Source: JAICKM01 sp035693165 (GTDB taxonomy: Bacteria > Chloroflexota > Chloroflexia > QHBQ01 > JAICKM01). Taken from it: a DNA stretch of 54,624 nt. Location of the stretch: assembly GCA_035693165.1 (NCBI GenBank), contig DASSGZ010000200.1, forward strand, positions 1-54,624, written 5' to 3'. The stretch's first letter is position 1. The number at the start of each line of letters is the position of its first letter. The position numbers were made by a program, and so were the translations under genes. The notes beneath the pieces are model-generated. The model ran no database searches and had not been told where the DNA came from. It worked only from the letters and a program-made list of their open reading frames with translations. Positions 32,279-40,369 of this stretch are shown here, piece by piece.

Positions 32279-33367
32279 TCAGGGGACGAGCCGGAAGATG
32301 CGGTTGCGCCCGGCCTCGGCGATGACCAGGTTGCCCTGCGGGTCCACGTCGAGACCGTGCGGCAGCTTGAGGCCGGCCAGCAGGGTCGTGCGCGTGCCGG
32401 TATTGGGATCGACCTTGTAGATCGCGCCGCCCAGCGAGTTGACATAAGCCATGCCCTGGGCATCGACCACCACGTCGTCGGGCTGGTACATCGTGGCGAT
32501 GCGCGTGCTCTTGCCCGCCGGGGTGACACGGTAGATCGCGTTGCCGAACTCGGCGGCCACCAGGATGTCGCCGCCGGGCAGGATAGCCGCGCCGGTGGGC
32601 CGCTGGAAGCCGCGCGCGATCACGCGCAGGGCCGACCCGTCCAGGCTCAGCGCCAGCAGCCGGTTGTTGGGGCTGTCGGGCACCAGCAGTTCGCCGCCCG
32701 CCCGGTCGATGCCCAGCCCGTCGATGCCGTCCTGGTCCGTGTTGTTCTCCATCTGGCGCAGCAGGCGCTTGCTGCCGTCGCGCGGATCGACCAGCAGGAG
32801 GCGGTTCGTCTTTTGCTCGGCCACGATCAGGCGCCCGTCGTCCAAGATGACGATGCCTTCCGGTTCCTGGATGCCCGTCGCCACGGGCACCGGCGTGCCG
32901 CCGGACGGCGGGAGGCGGTTGACGGCGTTGTTAGCGAAATCCCCAAAATAGATCGTGCCGTCGCGCGGGTCCACCGCCAGGTCGTCGGGGCTGCCGAAGC
33001 CGCTTGCCAGCACAGTCACGCCCGGCTGGGCCGGGGCCGCCGGGCGCGGAGTGGCCGTGGCCGGCGCGGGCGGGACCGGAGTGGCGGTGGCCGCGGGCGG
33101 GACCGGCGTGGCCGAAGGCGGCACCGGCGAGGGCGTCGCGGACGGAATTGCCGGGGTGTCTGTGGGTGCAGCGAGGGTTGGCGAGGGAACCACCGTGTCC
33201 GTGGGCGCCGGCGTCGGGGGCAGGGTGGTCGCCGTGGCGGGGGCTGTCGGGGATGCCGGGGCCAGGGTCGGCGGCTGGGGTGTGGGCGCAAGCGGTGTCG
33301 GCTCGCCCATGCAACCGGGGAGGATTGCCAGGGCCAGGACGAGGACGAGGACGGTGCGCTTGCTCAT
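32279..33367 (-). CDS. Lipoprotein with NHL/SMP-30-like beta-propeller
   Basis: 362 aa. The signal peptide ends in lipobox LPGC (Cys 19). A Pro/Thr/Ala-rich linker runs to about residue 115. A six-bladed propeller of NHL type follows, with repeats such as 'SPDDLAVDPRDGTIYFGDFA', 'EPEGIVILDDGRLIVAE', 'RPTGAAILPGGDILVA' and 'LPHGLDVDPQGNLVIAE'. It probably sits on the outer face of the membrane; whether it binds or hydrolyses a ligand is unknown. It starts 13 nt after the YczE-like gene, so it is the last gene of the osmoprotectant-transporter operon. Its ribosome site is weak. Confidence 0.88.
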   Translation of the reverse strand: MSKRTVLVLVLALAILPGCMGEPTPLAPTPQPPTLAPASPTAPATATTLPPTPAPTDTVVPSPTLAAPTDTPAIPSATPSPVPPSATPVPPAATATPVPPAPATATPRPAAPAQPGVTVLASGFGSPDDLAVDPRDGTIYFGDFANNAVNRLPPSGGTPVPVATGIQEPEGIVILDDGRLIVAEQKTNRLLLVDPRDGSKRLLRQMENNTDQDGIDGLGIDRAGGELLVPDSPNNRLLALSLDGSALRVIARGFQRPTGAAILPGGDILVAAEFGNAIYRVTPAGKSTRIATMYQPDDVVVDAQGMAYVNSLGGAIYKVDPNTGTRTTLLAGLKLPHGLDVDPQGNLVIAEAGRNRIFRLVP

Positions 33368-33380
33368 GACACGGGGCCGC

Positions 33381-34031
33381 CTAGTGGTGCGCGTCCACGC
33401 GCAGCAGGCGGAAGCCCAGTTCGACCGCCGGGCCGACGCCGAAGGCGAAGACCAGCGTGCCCAGGCCCACGGTGCCGCCCATGAGAAACCCGATGGTCAG
33501 CGCGCTCAACTCGACTGTGGCGCGCATCAGCGACACGCGTCGCCCCGTGCGCCGGGTCAGGGCCAGCATGAGGCTGTCGCGCGGCCCGGCGCCCAGCCCG
33601 GCCTTGATATACAGGCCCGACCCGATGCCCACAATCAGCACGCCCAGCACGTCGAGGATCAGTTGCCAGACCAGGGCCGGGTGATCCAGGTTGGGCAGCG
33701 CGCCATACACCAGGTCGAAGAAGAGGCCGATCAGCACCATGTTGGCGATGGTGCCCACGCCGGGGCGGACGCCCAGGAACAGCGACAGCAAAATCACCAA
33801 CCCGCCGGTGAGGATGCTGGCTTGGCCCACGGTCAGCGGCAGGTGCAGGCTCAGGCCCTGGTGGAAGCAGTCCCACGGCCCGAGGCCGAGTTGCGATTTG
33901 AAGGTCAGCACGATGCCGACGGCAAAACAGAACAGGCCGGCAGTGAGGATCGCGAGGCGCCCCATGTAGGCGAGGACGGCACCGGTGCGCGCGGGCGCCA
34001 CGGCAGGGTTGTCGGGTGGGGATACGATCAT
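33381..34031 (-). CDS. YczE/YyaS/YitT-type integral membrane protein
   Basis: 216 aa from MIVSPPDNPA; GGAG lies 5 nt upstream, and the ATG overlaps the permease stop (ATGA). It has five hydrophobic helices with the family signature 'FKSQLGLGPWDCFHQGLS' and a matching second half 'IKAGLGAGPRDSLMLAL', i.e. an internal duplication. In Bacillus, YczE affects surfactin production; the general function is unknown (family knowledge). Coupling to the transporter permease suggests a membrane role with it. Confidence 0.85.
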   Translation of the reverse strand: MIVSPPDNPAVAPARTGAVLAYMGRLAILTAGLFCFAVGIVLTFKSQLGLGPWDCFHQGLSLHLPLTVGQASILTGGLVILLSLFLGVRPGVGTIANMVLIGLFFDLVYGALPNLDHPALVWQLILDVLGVLIVGIGSGLYIKAGLGAGPRDSLMLALTRRTGRRVSLMRATVELSALTIGFLMGGTVGLGTLVFAFGVGPAVELGFRLLRVDAHH

Positions 34032-34702
34032 ACGTGCTCCGGGACTTGGGCATCGAGCGCGCGCCGGCGGGAACCGGCGAGCGGGCGGCGGTAGGGACTG
34101 AGCGTCCACTCGATCAAACGAAACAGGCCGTCGGCGGCCAGGGCCAGCACGGTGACGCAGATGACGCCGGCGATGACCACGTTGGGGTTATCCTGGCTGA
34201 CGCCGTTGAGCAGCATCTGGCCCAGGCCGCCCGCGCCGATCCAGGCGGCGATGGTCGCCAGGCTGATGATCGCCAGCGTGGCGATGCGCACCCCGGCCAG
34301 GATCACCGGGATCGCCAGCGGCAACTCGACCTGCCACAACACCTGGCGCGGGGTCATGCCGATGCCGCGGGCGGCTTCGAGCACCGCCGGGTCGAGGCCG
34401 CGGAAGGCCACGTTGATGTTGCGCACCAGGGCTAATTGCGAATACGCTACCAGCACAATCACCGCTGTCTGCGTGCCCAGGCCCAGGAACGGGATCATGA
34501 AGGCGAACAGGGCCAGGCTGGGGATGGTGTAAATGATGCCGAACAGCCCCAGCAAGGGCGTGCTGAGGCGCGGCCAGCGGCTGATGAGCAGCCCGATGGG
34601 CAGGGCGAGCAATAGGGCGAAGCCCAGCGTCAGCCCGGTGATTTGCAGATGCTCGACGAAGCGCGGCCACACCCGGTCGAAGTGGTTCAGCAGGTAGTCC
34701 AT
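34028..34702 (-). CDS. Osmoprotectant-type ABC transporter permease (OpuCB/OsmW-like)
   Basis: 224 aa with six helices and the inner-membrane coupling loop 'EAARGIGMTPRQVLWQVELP' (EAA motif). 'GLFGIIYTIPSLALFAFMIP' is characteristic of the OpuB/OpuC permeases. It forms the channel with the second permease at 36855-37511 and is driven by the ATPase ending 1 nt upstream (TAA C ATG). Compatible solutes such as glycine betaine or choline are the family's usual cargo. Confidence 0.92.
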   Translation of the reverse strand: MDYLLNHFDRVWPRFVEHLQITGLTLGFALLLALPIGLLISRWPRLSTPLLGLFGIIYTIPSLALFAFMIPFLGLGTQTAVIVLVAYSQLALVRNINVAFRGLDPAVLEAARGIGMTPRQVLWQVELPLAIPVILAGVRIATLAIISLATIAAWIGAGGLGQMLLNGVSQDNPNVVIAGVICVTVLALAADGLFRLIEWTLSPYRRPLAGSRRRALDAQVPEHV

Positions 34703-34703
34703 G

Positions 34704-35690
34704 TTATTCGGCGCTCAGCACTTCCGGTTGCCCGGCCAGGCGGCGCAAGTCGTGCAGGCTGAGGCAGCCGATCAGCCCGCCCGCCTCGTCGCGCACGGGT
34801 AAGCTGTCGCGGCCTTCGGCGAGCAGCACGCCCAGCGCGTGGCGCAGGTCGTCATTGGGCGCCAGGGCCGGGCCGCCCGCGGGCATACTCTCCGCCGGTT
34901 CCATCAGCGCGCCCACCGCGACCAGGCTCAGGCGGCGCAGCACATCGTCGGCGCCGAGCAGGCGGCCCACGAACTCGCCGGCGGGGCGGGTCAGCAGGTT
35001 CAGCGGCGTGTCGTATTGTAGCACATGCCCCTCGCGCATGACCACGATCTCGTCGGCCAGGCGCAGCGCCTCCTCCACATCGTGGGTGACGAAGAGGATC
35101 GTCTTGCGCACGGTGCGCTGGATGTCGAGCAGCGCGTCTTGCAGCCGGGTGCGGGTGATGTTGTCGATGGCGGCGAACGGCTCGTCCATCAACATGATCG
35201 GCGGGTCGGCGGCCAGCGCCCGCGCCAGGCCGACGCGCTGCTGCTGTCCACCCGAAAGCTGGGCCGGGTAGCGGTTGCGGTACTCGGCGGGCGGCAGGCC
35301 CACCAGGGTCAGCAGTTCGTCCACGCGGGCATCGGTGCGCGCCTGGTCCCAGCCGAGCAGGTGGGGCACGACGCCGATGTTGCGGGCCACGCGCATGTGC
35401 GGGAACAGCCCCACGCTCTGGATGACATAGCCGATGCGGCGGCGCAGATCGGCGATCGGGGTGGCCGCGATGTCCGTGCCCTCGACCAGGATGCGCCCGG
35501 CCGTCAGCTCATAGAGGCGGTTCACACTCTTGAGCAGGGTGGTTTTGCCGCAGCCCGACGGGCCGAGCAGCACGACCAGGTGGCCGTGCGGCACCTCGAA
35601 AGTAGCGTCGGCCACGGCGGGCCGCGCCGCGCCCGGAAACTCCTTGCGCGCGTGATCGAAGACGATTGCCGCCGGCGCATTGCTGTTCAT
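34704..35690 (-). CDS. Osmoprotectant-type ABC transporter ATPase with CBS domains (OpuCA-like)
   Basis: 328 aa. The ATPase (about 8-240) has Walker A GPSGCGKTT, 'QSVGLFPHMRVARNI', signature LSGGQQQR, Walker B IMLMDEPFAAID and the H-loop THD. A C-terminal pair of short CBS-like repeats (about 260-325; 'LPVRDEAGGLIGCLSLHDLR') is the part that senses ionic strength in OpuA-type transporters. The CBS region here is shorter than a full tandem pair. The gene lies between the binding protein and the first permease in a six-gene operon. Confidence 0.93.
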   Translation of the reverse strand: MNSNAPAAIVFDHARKEFPGAARPAVADATFEVPHGHLVVLLGPSGCGKTTLLKSVNRLYELTAGRILVEGTDIAATPIADLRRRIGYVIQSVGLFPHMRVARNIGVVPHLLGWDQARTDARVDELLTLVGLPPAEYRNRYPAQLSGGQQQRVGLARALAADPPIMLMDEPFAAIDNITRTRLQDALLDIQRTVRKTILFVTHDVEEALRLADEIVVMREGHVLQYDTPLNLLTRPAGEFVGRLLGADDVLRRLSLVAVGALMEPAESMPAGGPALAPNDDLRHALGVLLAEGRDSLPVRDEAGGLIGCLSLHDLRRLAGQPEVLSAE

Positions 35691-35750
35691 CAGAGCCGGG
35701 CCTTTCCACGGCGGGCCGGGGCGCCGCCAGGGCGCCCCGGCGCGAAACCA

Positions 35751-36812
35751 TTACTTCTTGAGCAGCCCCTGGTTGGTCAGCCACTCTTTTGCCACGTCGG
35801 CATAGTCGCGCTTCTTGCCGTCCACTTCCCAGTTGAGGGCGGAGATCATGTCGTTGGTGATCTTGGGCGACAGGCCGTTCAACACGTCGGCGATCTGCGG
35901 ATAGGCGGCCAGCACGTCGTCGCGGACCACCGGGGCGACATGGTACGGCGGCCACAGCTTCTTGTCGTCTTCGAGCACCAGCAGGTTGTCGCCGGCGATG
36001 GCGCCGTCGGTGCTGAAGGCCACGGCCACGTCGGCGTTGCCGTCCAGCAGCGCCTTGTACTTCAGGCCGATATCGAAGATATCGACGCTCTTGAAATCAA
36101 AGCCGCCGTAGACCTTCTTCAGACCGGGCAGCCCGTCGGGCCGGTCCTGGAACTCGGGGATCGAGGCCAGGCGCAGATCCTTAGCCTTGGTCGAGAGATC
36201 GGACAGGGTCTTCAGACCGTACTTATCGGCCACGGCATGAGTCGTCGCCAGGGCCTGGGTGTCGTTCATGGGCGACTGGTCGAGCCAGGTCAGTTGGAAC
36301 TGGTCCTTATACATCTGCTTCACTTTGTCGTAGACGGCCTGGTCGTCGTTCATCACCGGTTGCTTGAGGATGACGGTCAGGCCGGTGCCGGTGTATTCGG
36401 GGTAGAGGCTGATGTCGCCCTTGAGCAGCGCCGCCTGGGCGATGTCGGACGTGCCCAGGTTCAGTTTGCGCTCCACGGGGATGCCCGCCTGCTCCAGCAT
36501 CAGCGCGTACATCTCGCCGATAATCTCTTCCTCGGTGAAGTTCTTCGAGCTGACGACCACCTTCTTGCCCGCGGCGCTGTTGCCGCTGCTGGCCGCCGTA
36601 GTCGGGGTCGCCCCGGCCATGGCGGGGGTATCCGTCGCGGCGGCGGCGGGCGCCGTGGTGTTCGTCGCGGCGGCGGCTGCCGCCGGGGTGTCGGTGGCTG
36701 CCGCGGCGGGTGCGGTCGCCGCAGTTGGCGTGGCCTCGGCGCCGCAGGCCGTGAGCAGCATGCTCAAGGTTAGAAATAGTCCGGCAATGAGTGCCCAGCG
36801 CTTGCGTTTCAT
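35751..36812 (-). CDS. Osmoprotectant-type ABC transporter substrate-binding lipoprotein (OpuCC/OsmX-like)
   Basis: 353 aa; AGGAGGAAAG lies before the ATG. A signal peptide with lipobox LTAC (Cys about 23) is followed by an Ala/Thr linker containing a near-duplicate 'AAAATDTPA' unit and then an OpuAC-type binding domain (about 82-353). Motifs: 'VVVSSKNFTEEEIIGEMYAL', 'YPEYTGTGL', 'VADKYGLKTLSDL' and 'VAFSTDGAI'. It delivers compatible solutes to the permeases. Lys and Asp dominate its surface, and base use is slightly less GC-rich than its neighbours. Confidence 0.93.
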   Translation of the reverse strand: MKRKRWALIAGLFLTLSMLLTACGAEATPTAATAPAAAATDTPAAAAAATNTTAPAAAATDTPAMAGATPTTAASSGNSAAGKKVVVSSKNFTEEEIIGEMYALMLEQAGIPVERKLNLGTSDIAQAALLKGDISLYPEYTGTGLTVILKQPVMNDDQAVYDKVKQMYKDQFQLTWLDQSPMNDTQALATTHAVADKYGLKTLSDLSTKAKDLRLASIPEFQDRPDGLPGLKKVYGGFDFKSVDIFDIGLKYKALLDGNADVAVAFSTDGAIAGDNLLVLEDDKKLWPPYHVAPVVRDDVLAAYPQIADVLNGLSPKITNDMISALNWEVDGKKRDYADVAKEWLTNQGLLKK

Positions 36813-36854
36813 GGAATCTTTCCTCCTGTAATCCTGATAGTAGCGCAGCGAATC

Positions 36855-37511
36855 TCACGCCCGCCCGGTACGGGCGCCCGGTGGTACAAGGGCACGTTGC
36901 ATCCTCCCCAGCAACGCTTCGACCATGAGAGCCAGGATCGCGATCGGAATCGCGCCCACCAGTAAAATGCTGTTATTCGACAGGGCCAGTCCGGCCACGA
37001 TGAACTGGCCCAGGCCGCCGCCGCCGATGAACGTCGCCAGGGTCGCGCTGGCGATCACTTCGACCGCCGCCGTGCGCACGCCGGCCAGGATGACCGGCAG
37101 CGCCAGCGGCAATTGCACGTCGCGCAACAGGCGCAAGGGTGTGTAGCCCAGGCCCCGCCCGGCCTCCACGATGCCGGGGTCGATCCCGCGCAACCCCGCG
37201 TCGGTGTTGATCAGGATCGGCGGGCAAGCCAGCAAGGTTAGCGCCACCAGCGAGGGCTGGAAGCCGGTGCCCATAATCGGCAGCAAGAGCATCAGCACGG
37301 CGAGGCTGGGCACCACGCGGGCCACGCCCACCGCGTTCAGCACCACGCGCCCGGTGGCACCCCACCGGCTGGTGAGAATCCCCACCGGCACGCAGACGAT
37401 CAGCGCGACCAGGAGCGCCAGCCCGCTCAGGGCCAGGTGGGTGTTCACCGCCTGGCCAAAGCGGTCGCTGTTGGTGGTCAGGTAGCTCCACATGTCCTGC
37501 AACAGATTCAT
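36855..37511 (-). CDS. Osmoprotectant-type ABC transporter permease (OpuCD/OsmY-like)
   Basis: 218 aa from MNLLQDMWSYL, with GAGGTGG just before the ATG. The longer GTG start at 37541 has no ribosome site. Six helices are predicted, with EAA-type loop 'EAGRGLGYTPLRLLRDVQLP' and 'GVARVVPSLAVLMLLLPIMG'. It is a paralogue of the 34028-34702 permease; two permease genes with one ATPase and one binding protein is the normal OpuC/OsmU arrangement. First gene of the operon; no clear promoter was found. Confidence 0.92.
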   Translation of the reverse strand: MNLLQDMWSYLTTNSDRFGQAVNTHLALSGLALLVALIVCVPVGILTSRWGATGRVVLNAVGVARVVPSLAVLMLLLPIMGTGFQPSLVALTLLACPPILINTDAGLRGIDPGIVEAGRGLGYTPLRLLRDVQLPLALPVILAGVRTAAVEVIASATLATFIGGGGLGQFIVAGLALSNNSILLVGAIPIAILALMVEALLGRMQRALVPPGARTGRA

Positions 37512-37607
37512 ACCACCTCTATCCCGCCGCCAGTTCAGCACGCGGCAAGTTCCACCGTGGAAGAATGTGGGCTGATGTGGGAGCGGGGGCGCCTGGCAGG
37601 GTTGGGT

Positions 37608-37946
37608 TTAGCGTGTGGACCGCGGCGTCACCGGCACGGGATCGACATAGATCCCCCCATCCTCGACCTTCACCGCGTATTTGCCGCTGTTGCCCATGGC
37701 CGGCAGCACCATCGCCTTGCCGGTGGTCACGTCAAACGCCGACCCGTGGAGCGGGCATTCGACGAGGTTGTCGTAAAACTCGCCTTCCGAGAGCGACGCT
37801 TCGGCATGCGTGCAGATGTCGCCAATGGCGTACACGGTGCCGTCTAGATTGAACAGTGCGATTTCTTCTCCGGCGACTGCTACGGCCATCTTTTCTCCCG
37901 GCGGCAGGTCGGCTGTCGCCGCTACTCGGACCCATTGGGTTATCAA
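37608..37946 (-). CDS. Rieske-type [2Fe-2S] ferredoxin
   Basis: 112 aa from TTG 37946; AGGAGG lies 6 nt upstream, which decides against TTG 37961. The cluster ligands are present in the two boxes C-T-H (in 'GDICTHAEASL') and C-P-L-H ('VECPLHGSAFD'), spaced as in the soluble ferredoxins of ring-hydroxylating dioxygenases and NirD-like proteins. It should carry single electrons in the cytoplasm. No oxygenase or reductase gene adjoins it, so the partner is unknown. Confidence 0.92.
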   Translation of the reverse strand: MITQWVRVAATADLPPGEKMAVAVAGEEIALFNLDGTVYAIGDICTHAEASLSEGEFYDNLVECPLHGSAFDVTTGKAMVLPAMGNSGKYAVKVEDGGIYVDPVPVTPRSTR

Positions 37947-38050
37947 CGATCTCCTCCTCAACGTGGTACACAGGTGCTATATCCTATACGGCCTACCCGG
38001 ACGCTCTGGTTTTGCCGGATGCCGTGCAAGGGCTATGCCGTGGGTTAGGG

Positions 38051-38089
38051 AAAAACAGCAGAGGCTCCCGCGCCAGGCGCGGGAGCCTC
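38051..38089 (-). terminator. Intrinsic terminator of the small 38136 gene
   Basis: A 13-bp perfect stem GAGGCTCCCGCGC / GCGCGGGAGCCTC with a 3-nt loop. On the minus strand it is followed by TGCTGTTTTT. Confidence 0.75.
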
Positions 38090-38135
38090 TTGATTGCGCG
38101 TTATTATTGGGGCGCGCGGCCCTGTGATCGCTAGG

Positions 38136-38279
38136 TCAGCGCCGTTCGAGCCGGGGTTGCGGCGCCCGCACAGGCACGGGCACGGGGACCGGGGTGGGGC
38201 GGGGCGTCACGGCGTCGGCGAGGTCGCGGACAGCTTTGATGATTTTTTCGATGATGCCGCTTGCAAACAGCGTGTGCAT
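38136..38279 (-). CDS. Small helical peptide with Pro-Val tail
   Basis: 47 aa from ATG 38279 (MHTLFASGIIEKIIKAVRDL ...). GAGGAG lies 9 nt upstream and a terminator follows 46 nt after the stop. An amphipathic helix (about 4-24) is followed by 'PRPTPVPVPVPVRAPQP' and a basic end. It has the layout of a membrane-surface peptide. No family is recognised; size makes the call tentative. Confidence 0.5.
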   Translation of the reverse strand: MHTLFASGIIEKIIKAVRDLADAVTPRPTPVPVPVPVRAPQPRLERR

Positions 38280-38509
38280 GACTCTAAACTCCTCGGCGCC
38301 GTGGCATGTATGGTAACCGGGCACTCACTATTGTAAACGCGCTTTGCCTCCGAAAGGTTTTGCGTTTTGCCCCACCCGGCGGGCCGGTTTCAGAACCCGC
38401 GGGGGGCATACGCTTATTGTAGCTAATAAGCAAGAACCGTGCAAGCCCTTGCCGCCGGCTTTGGGACTTTTAGGCCACAGTCCCAGGACCATCGGGCTAG
38501 TGCCCGGCG

Positions 38510-38713
38510 CTAGGCCAGCTCGTCCGGGTTGGCGCCGCCTTCCGGCGCCAGCATGAAAAAGGCGATCAGGCAGAGAATCAGCCCGAACGCCGCCATGGCG
38601 ACAGCCACCCACAGGTCGACTTGGAGATCGAGGAGGTTGAAGATATTCAGGATGCTGAGGACCATGACCAGCAGCCCCAACAGGAAAAAGATATAGCTGA
38701 AGATTTTGCGCAT
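38510..38713 (-). CDS. Small two-helix membrane protein
   Basis: 67 aa from MRKIFSYIFFLLG. Two hydrophobic helices (about 4-27 and 34-55) are followed by a short polar tail, APEGGANPDELA. GAGGAG lies about 10 nt before the ATG. It is the only part of a long overlapping minus frame with a credible start and membrane pattern. Function unknown. The 230-bp gap before it holds only a TACAAT-like -10 for the 38279 gene. Confidence 0.6.
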   Translation of the reverse strand: MRKIFSYIFFLLGLLVMVLSILNIFNLLDLQVDLWVAVAMAAFGLILCLIAFFMLAPEGGANPDELA

Positions 38714-38880
38714 TGCCCACCATCTCCTCTCGCTCGTCCCCGGCCGCCGTTCCGGGCGGGTACGTTCTACCACTATTATAGCAGAGATCAGGCCGCGATG
38801 AATGGCCGAGGCGAGGTCAGCGAGGGTGACTTTTAGCGGGGAATCGCGCCGGGGTATTGCGTAGCGCAATACCCCGGCTC

Positions 38881-39960
38881 TCAGGAAATCCGCCCGGCCG
38901 CCTGTTGGCGGGCGGTGAGGTATTGCTCGACGGTATCGAGCGGCACCTGCCAGACGTGGGATGCCTGGTAAGGCCGGAAGCCGAGGTCGTAGTTGATCTG
39001 CAACATAGGCCCGTTGGAGTCGGCGTTCTCGGTGCGCACGCGCGTGACCTGCGGGCGCTCGGCGAGCAGCTTTTCGATCATCGCCGCCTTGATCCAGCGG
39101 CCCAGGCCCTTGTTGCGGTATTGCGGCCACACGGCGGTCCAGCCTTGCCAGGCCAGGGTCGGCTGGTCGGGGTGCCAGTAGAGTTCGGTGAACCCGGCCA
39201 GTTTGCCGGTGGCGATCTCGCGAGCGTAGATGCTCCAACGCGAGTAGCCCTGCTGTTCGTTGGCGTCGTCGCCTTCGCGCAGGCGTTGCGGGGTCATGAT
39301 CACGTCTTCTTCGTCCAGGTCGCCGCGGGGCGCGAGGTTGGTGGAGTGGTGGAGTTCGGCGATGGCTTCGAGCTGGTCTTCGGGATAGCGCCCGTCCCAC
39401 AGCCCGATCTCGAAGCCCGCCGCGCGTTCGCGGGCCTGGGTCTGCCAGTGTTCCAGCATGGCGCGGTCCACGCCGGCCAGCCGTAGCTGGTTCATGTGCC
39501 CCTCCTGGCCCAGCTTGGCTCCCAGGCGCGCCAGGAAGCCCGCGCCCGCCGGGATGCGCTCGACGGTCCAGGTGGTCAGCAGGCGGCGGCCCCGGTCGCG
39601 CACCTCCTGCGCGATGGGCGCCAGCAGGCGCCGCGCGAGGCCCCGGCGCCGGTAGGCGGGCCGCACCTCGATGTAGAAGTGGGCCATGTGGCGATTGTCT
39701 TCCGTGTCCCAGGTCTCGACCCGCCCGGAGGCCACGATCTCGGATCCATCGGGGGCGGGCACGACCCAGAATTTGCGGTGGGTAGTCGGCTCCGAATGGA
39801 GAATCCAGCCCTGGGTCTGGGCCAGGCTCTGCGGCTCGTCGTCGGGGTCGGTCTCGGCTTGCAGCGCGTTGTAGAACCGGTTTAGCGCGGCCCACTCGGC
39901 TTCGGTGGCGTTCGCGGGGTCAAACGCGCGGATCGGTAGATCAATGTCCCTGACAGCCAT
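38881..39960 (-). CDS. Tandem GNAT-family N-acetyltransferase
   Basis: 359 aa; GGGAGG precedes the ATG by a few bases. Two GNAT domains: the first (about 15-175) has 'PAYRRRGLARRLLAPI', the second (about 195-350) has 'QYRNKGLGRWIKAAMIEKL' and 'RTENADSNGPMLQINYDLGF'. The same C-terminal motifs occur in the truncated gene at 1-1044, so the two are paralogues about 38 kb apart. Tandem GNATs of this kind include mycothiol-synthase-like enzymes, but no substrate-specific residue can be claimed. Cytoplasmic and apparently monocistronic. Confidence 0.92.
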   Translation of the reverse strand: MAVRDIDLPIRAFDPANATEAEWAALNRFYNALQAETDPDDEPQSLAQTQGWILHSEPTTHRKFWVVPAPDGSEIVASGRVETWDTEDNRHMAHFYIEVRPAYRRRGLARRLLAPIAQEVRDRGRRLLTTWTVERIPAGAGFLARLGAKLGQEGHMNQLRLAGVDRAMLEHWQTQARERAAGFEIGLWDGRYPEDQLEAIAELHHSTNLAPRGDLDEEDVIMTPQRLREGDDANEQQGYSRWSIYAREIATGKLAGFTELYWHPDQPTLAWQGWTAVWPQYRNKGLGRWIKAAMIEKLLAERPQVTRVRTENADSNGPMLQINYDLGFRPYQASHVWQVPLDTVEQYLTARQQAAGRIS

Positions 39961-40113
39961 GGCAACTCCCTCCCCCGGACCCGGTGCGCCCGGCGTGCAT
40001 CGATGAACGTAGGCTCTTGTCCCCCCAGTCTACTCCATCGCCCGCCCCACGGGATGCACCGAGAGGCCGATTCAGCCCTCAATCTCGGGAAGGAGTCTCC
40101 GCTAGCCTTCTTT

Positions 40114-40305
40114 ACCGCAGAGACGCCGAGGACGCAGAGATATAGGCTTGTCACTCTGAGCGGAGCGAAGAGTCTCGGCGTGACACCGGACGAGACGGAG
40201 ATTCTTCGCTGCGCTCAGAATGACAGTTCCCTTGTCATCGACCGCCGGGAAGGCGCACAAACCGAATAAACCCGAAAACCTCGGCGCCCTCGGCGCCTCC
40301 GCGGT
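40114..40305. repeat. Nested element: CTGAGCG repeat inside an ACCGCAGAG inverted repeat
   Basis: Outer arms ACCGCAGAGACGCCGAGGAC (40114 onward) and an inverted CCTCGGCGCCTCCGCGGTGA (ending 40305) enclose an intact CTGAGCG inverted repeat at 40149-40225. It looks like one mobile palindrome inserted into another. Confidence 0.75.
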
Positions 40306-40341
40306 GAGGATAAACAGGTGCAAAGCCGGGCGGCGATTCGG

Positions 40342-40347
40342 TATAAT
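40342..40347 (+). promoter_or_regulatory. -10 box of the DinG-like helicase gene
   Basis: A perfect TATAAT, with a poor -35 (TGCAAA at 17 bp). Transcription from about 40353 would exclude the ATG at 40346 and support ATG 40370. Confidence 0.5.
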
Positions 40348-40369
40348 GGCAGGGGAGGCGGTAGAACAA

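Noticed and set aside
40220..40369. Upstream start of the DinG-like gene, including ATG 40346
   Set aside because: The frame crosses a repeat element, and ATG 40346 overlaps the TATAAT box, so it would precede the transcript start.
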